From NCBI GenBank assembly GCA_002837195.1, contig KZ478059.1, positions 434,001-498,000 on the forward strand: DNA of 64,000 nucleotides, given 5' to 3'. The stretch comes from Enterobacterales bacterium CwR94 (GTDB taxonomy: Bacteria > Pseudomonadota > Gammaproteobacteria > Enterobacterales > Enterobacteriaceae). Shown here piece by piece: positions 61,643 to 64,000 of this stretch. Below the pieces are notes generated by a model. The model was not told the origin of the DNA, did no database searches, and worked only from the letters and a program-made list of their open reading frames with translations. Within the stretch, counting starts at the first letter, position 1; each line of letters begins with the position of its first letter. The position numbers and the translations under genes are program-made.

Positions 61643-61886
61643 GTTGCTTGGTTTGGATAGGAGGCTGAGGTCCAATGATGTAAAAAACACGTTAAGAAAA
61701 TAATTTATTGTTTAAATTGAAATTTAATAACTTCAACTCTCTTTGGTAGCGCCTCACATTCTCTCGACAGTTCATCCAGTGCACCGTAATGAGCATTTTT
61801 GTCTCCATTTCCGGCTGAAACGACGGTTGTTTACAGCTGAATATAAAGGGGTATTATCGGCGATGTAATATACAGGGAGAACAAAA

Positions 61887-62105
61887 ATGGATGCTGCATT
61901 ACTTGATATGATGCGCTCAGGCAGGAATAAAAACTGGGCAGAAACAATGGTTAATCTTGAGGCCAGAAAGCTGATTAATACAGCGAATACGCTGTCTGCT
62001 TTCCACCTCAGAGACGGCCTCACACGGATGAACTTTGTTCAGGAAATAAAAGAGGTTATTGAACAGCAGTTTGCAGCCGCACAGGTGACTTTTACAGGAA
62101 AGTAA
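61887..62105 (+). CDS. Hypothetical small acidic-helical protein
   Basis: A 72-aa cytoplasmic protein with no signal or membrane segment. It reads as mainly helical (MDAALLDMMRSGRNKNWAET, ARKLINTANTLSAFHLRDGL, VQEIKEVIEQQFAAAQ). AGGGAGAACAAAA gives a good ribosome site. It lies in the AT-rich pocket bounded by the direct repeats. Family unknown; the size would suit an immunity, adaptor or phage-type protein, but nothing specific supports any of these. Confidence 0.55.
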   Translation: MDAALLDMMRSGRNKNWAETMVNLEARKLINTANTLSAFHLRDGLTRMNFVQEIKEVIEQQFAAAQVTFTGK

Positions 62106-62196
62106 ATTCCATAAGTAAACCAAAGCTAACCATGAAGATAGCCGGATATGGGGTTAAGGCCAAAGTGATATTTGACCTTATCAGCACAGATAATAA

Positions 62197-62523
62197 CTAA
62201 CTTTTATTTATCCGACAAAACCGCCAGCATTTAAATGAAATGATTGGCGGTTGAGAAAATCCAATTATAAATACAGCAACAAGTAACGATATACCACCAC
62301 CAAAAATATATCCGACGTCATCAACCTTCGAATAAATAAGAAACAAAAAACAGGCGACACAACAACAAAAAACCCACAGAAAAATTTTAAACCTTTTGGC
62401 TAATTCTCTGATAACTTCCTCAAACGTCCCGCCATAGTTATCGATATTATTCTGAAGTTTCTGTAATTCCCTCACCGTAAAACCCGATGCCAGGAGACTG
62501 TCTTTACTGAAATCCACACTCAT
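62197..62523 (-). CDS. Hypothetical two-span membrane protein
   Basis: A 108-aa protein: a soluble N-terminal region (SKDSLLASGFTVRELQKLQN, GGTFEEVIRELAKRF) followed by two hydrophobic helices (about residues 47-65 and 71-90) and a short basic tail. An ATG at 62523 with GGAAG as ribosome site. AT-rich codon use unlike the core genes. It is followed on the same strand by nothing else before 62105, and is 38 bp from the lipoprotein gene upstream, so the two are probably co-transcribed. Family unknown. Confidence 0.6.
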   Translation of the reverse strand: MSVDFSKDSLLASGFTVRELQKLQNNIDNYGGTFEEVIRELAKRFKIFLWVFCCCVACFLFLIYSKVDDVGYIFGGGISLLVAVFIIGFSQPPIISFKCWRFCRINKS

Positions 62524-62561
62524 TTCATCAACTTCCTTATCTAATCAACCTTACATACACG

Positions 62562-62888
62562 CTATTTGAGGCGCTTATACTCAGTAAGTACTTTCTTCTC
62601 ATCAAATACAAATAGAGATTGTTGGCCCATACCGTTTTCGCATACCACTGCATCTGTCCCCGTAGAATCCGTTACGCCTTGGCAGGCCATGTTCGATACC
62701 GCCTTAGCCGCCTGACATTTCAACGTTTTTCCTCTCCGAATGATGAGGTGTCCGTCAGACGAAATGTCTTCAGGGGAGACGCTTGGGCAGTTGGCTGCTC
62801 CCCAGTCAACGCCTTGGTGAAGTGGTGGTGTGATTGCACATCCATGTAAGGCAATTACGCCGAAAAGCACGGGTAAGTATCGTCTCAT
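62562..62888 (-). CDS. Hypothetical small lipoprotein
   Basis: A 108-aa exported lipoprotein: MRRYLPVLFGVIALHGC with the lipidated cysteine at residue 17 and Ala at +2. The mature part has four further cysteines (residues about 34, 58, 69, 83), enough for two disulfides, and ends EKKVLTEYKRLK. AAGAGCC lies upstream of the ATG. Small cysteine-rich periplasmic lipoproteins are often immunity or inhibitor proteins, but I do not recognise the family. Confidence 0.6.
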   Translation of the reverse strand: MRRYLPVLFGVIALHGCAITPPLHQGVDWGAANCPSVSPEDISSDGHLIIRRGKTLKCQAAKAVSNMACQGVTDSTGTDAVVCENGMGQQSLFVFDEKKVLTEYKRLK

Positions 62889-62973
62889 TGAGGCTCTTTA
62901 AGGGGGCTATTTGGATATAAGAAATATTGTACAGTAAGTCTGTACAGTTTCGTACGGTTGGGCTTCAAACCCC

Positions 62974-63063
62974 GAATGGCAGCGACTGAAAATATCTTCC
63001 CATCACTCATCGGTCATACCTGAGTCATAAGAGAAAAGGGCGGCGACAGCGGGTCGCTGCCAT
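62974..63063. repeat. Direct repeat copy 2 (remnant of the end of a SnoaL-like gene)
   Basis: This 90-bp segment is a diverged copy of 61552-61642: it keeps the final-codon region, a TCATAA stop-like segment and the GGCGGCGAC/GTCGCTGCC hairpin, but has lost one base and is not attached to any gene body. The junction is at about 62973, preceded by GGGCTTCAAACCCC. Confidence 0.85.
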
Positions 63064-63100
63064 ATCACTGCCGAGAGGTAACCGGATAAACTCAAGCCAC

Positions 63101-63874
63101 TTATTCAGTCAGACGTTCAATTTGCATAGCTGTCATTTCGGTCTGGCATCGATATATTTTTGTCTTTTCAGTCAATGAGATATCTGCAGTTGCCAGTAAT
63201 TCCACTTTGCCACATTTTCTGTCTTTTTGTTTTATCCAGTTTCGCATCTCACCTCTTAGATTATGTTGAATCAGTTCAGGGAGAGCACTGTATAGGGTGT
63301 TAATGTTGTCATCTGCTCGCGTAAAGTCTTCTTTTGCCTCAGAAAAGGCATTTTTAATCATCTCATTTTTAATGATTTTGGCGTTTTCATTGAACCAGGC
63401 AATGCCATAAATGGCATAAGAACTTCGGTCATGTGCATCAAAATCAACCTCTTTAAGAGTGCCATCATCGTTGGCAAAGACATCATATTGGAATCCCGCA
63501 AAGGAGAGAGAATCCTCGTTATTCTCTGTGAGATTCACGGCACTGGAAGGGAGATAATCGGCCACTATCTGCTGCGCGACCAGTGAATATTTCAAATTCT
63601 CACTGGATAATAGCTGTGTGACATTAGGATCCACTTTCAATGCAGCAGATGCCCAGCATGTAAGACTTTTGTCTTGTCTCATAACGGAGTTGGAAACTTT
63701 AGAAAAGCTCACAGAAACATCTAAAATGCTTTTCTCTTTTAATGTGGTGTTTCTTACCAGTGCGTTTTTATGAAGCCTGGCATTAACAGCGTCGAGCACC
63801 ACGGGTGAGGCACATGTGATTTCCTGGGCCAGTGAGGGTGCTGAAGGCGTGATTAACAGTAAGAATAAAACCAT
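63101..63874 (-). CDS. Exported protein with LprI-like C-terminal domain
   Basis: A 257-aa secreted or periplasmic protein: hydrophobic start MVLFLLLITPSAPSLAQE with cleavage after SLA-Q. The centre (about residues 70-165) is an unassigned domain. The last 70 residues (LPELIQHNLRGEMRNWIKQK, DRKCG, YRCQTEMTAMQIERL) have the W-I-x-x-R/K-D-x-x-C and C-x-x-x-x-T-x-x-R-x-x-x-L pattern of the DUF1311/LprI family, which includes a lysozyme inhibitor. Role here unknown. The ribosome site is weak (CAAGAAAAAAAAT). It is the last complete gene in the window. Confidence 0.65.
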   Translation of the reverse strand: MVLFLLLITPSAPSLAQEITCASPVVLDAVNARLHKNALVRNTTLKEKSILDVSVSFSKVSNSVMRQDKSLTCWASAALKVDPNVTQLLSSENLKYSLVAQQIVADYLPSSAVNLTENNEDSLSFAGFQYDVFANDDGTLKEVDFDAHDRSSYAIYGIAWFNENAKIIKNEMIKNAFSEAKEDFTRADDNINTLYSALPELIQHNLRGEMRNWIKQKDRKCGKVELLATADISLTEKTKIYRCQTEMTAMQIERLTE

Positions 63875-64000
63875 ATTTTTTTTCTTGATGTTCCGTTATC
63901 AAAACAAATCCATGCGTCATGATGGGATAGACAGCGCAACGCTTTTTACACGGATAGCGCCGGGATTGCAATCGGCATCAAGCGTGCGGGCTGCGGAAGG
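63875..64000. other. Window edge, no gene assigned
   Basis: Two minus-strand frames are open from the edge (to stops near 63917 and 63946), so the 3' end of a gene transcribed from the right may lie here. Too little is present to identify it. Confidence 0.3.

Overview
The window looks like chromosomal DNA of an enterobacterium (order Enterobacterales; Erwiniaceae/Pantoea-like or a close relative is my best guess, with low confidence). The reasons are close recognisable orthologues of E. coli YdfG, YeaL, ProP and RluF, strong AGGA/GGAG ribosome binding sites, moderate GC in the core genes, and AT-rich accessory pockets. No rRNA, tRNA, transposase or CRISPR array was recognised.

Layout. 0-8 kb: the truncated ydfG, then a purine-catabolism block: guaD-xdhA-xdhB-xdhC on the + strand converging on hpxO. 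Guanine is deaminated to xanthine, xanthine oxidised to urate, and urate hydroxylated. 8-15 kb: yeaL, the osmoprotectant symporter proP, a 40-codon membrane microprotein and two divergent chemoreceptors. 14.6-18.8 kb: a GNAT gene divergent from a MocR-type regulator, an AI-2E-family membrane protein and a lipoprotein. 19-25 kb: a family-2 glycosyltransferase, small unknown genes, an outer-membrane barrel candidate, a GNAT, an AzlC/AzlD exporter pair and a Gfo/Idh/MocA oxidoreductase. 25-28 kb: a phosphate-type (OprO/OprP) porin, a periplasmic ParB-like protein and a remnant that looks like the end of a Pit phosphate transporter. 27.8-29.1 kb: an AT-rich three-gene island of a membrane protein, a DUF1493 protein and an orphan type VI Hcp. 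29.5-36.8 kb: an FkbM methyltransferase, a complete MacA-MacB-outer-membrane-factor efflux operon, rluF, and a lipoprotein translationally coupled to a 49-codon microprotein. 37-40.8 kb: an Eis-type acetyltransferase in one operon with a methionine-type ABC importer. 40.8-47.9 kb: a 2343-residue type Va autotransporter.

48.3-49.8 kb holds the most striking signal: a chromosomal CmlA-type chloramphenicol exporter preceded by an eight-codon leader peptide (MSTAKKAD) that matches the drug-sensing leader of mobile cmlA cassettes (MSTSKNAD) at six of eight positions, followed by a long stem-loop. 50-51.6 kb: two unknown genes, one with a toxin-like C-terminus. 51.7-57.1 kb: an AraC regulator divergent from a sugar or inositol operon (MFS symporter, dehydrogenase, stand-alone PTS EIIA, isomerase). 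57.1-59.5 kb: a TetR regulator with two perfect 16-bp operators, divergent from an ABC membrane-only protein and co-directional with an unusual SH3-SH3-AAC(6') fusion. 59.6-61.6 kb: an M24-fold protein that has lost metal ligands and a SnoaL-like secreted protein. 61.5-64 kb: an AT-rich accessory pocket of small unknown genes flanked by a 90-bp direct repeat of the end of the SnoaL-like gene, followed by a secreted LprI-like protein.

A recurring theme is drug and stress defence: MacAB-TolC-like efflux, a CmlA-like exporter under attenuation-type control, Eis and AAC(6')-like acetyltransferases, and several other GNATs, mixed with nutrient-scavenging operons.
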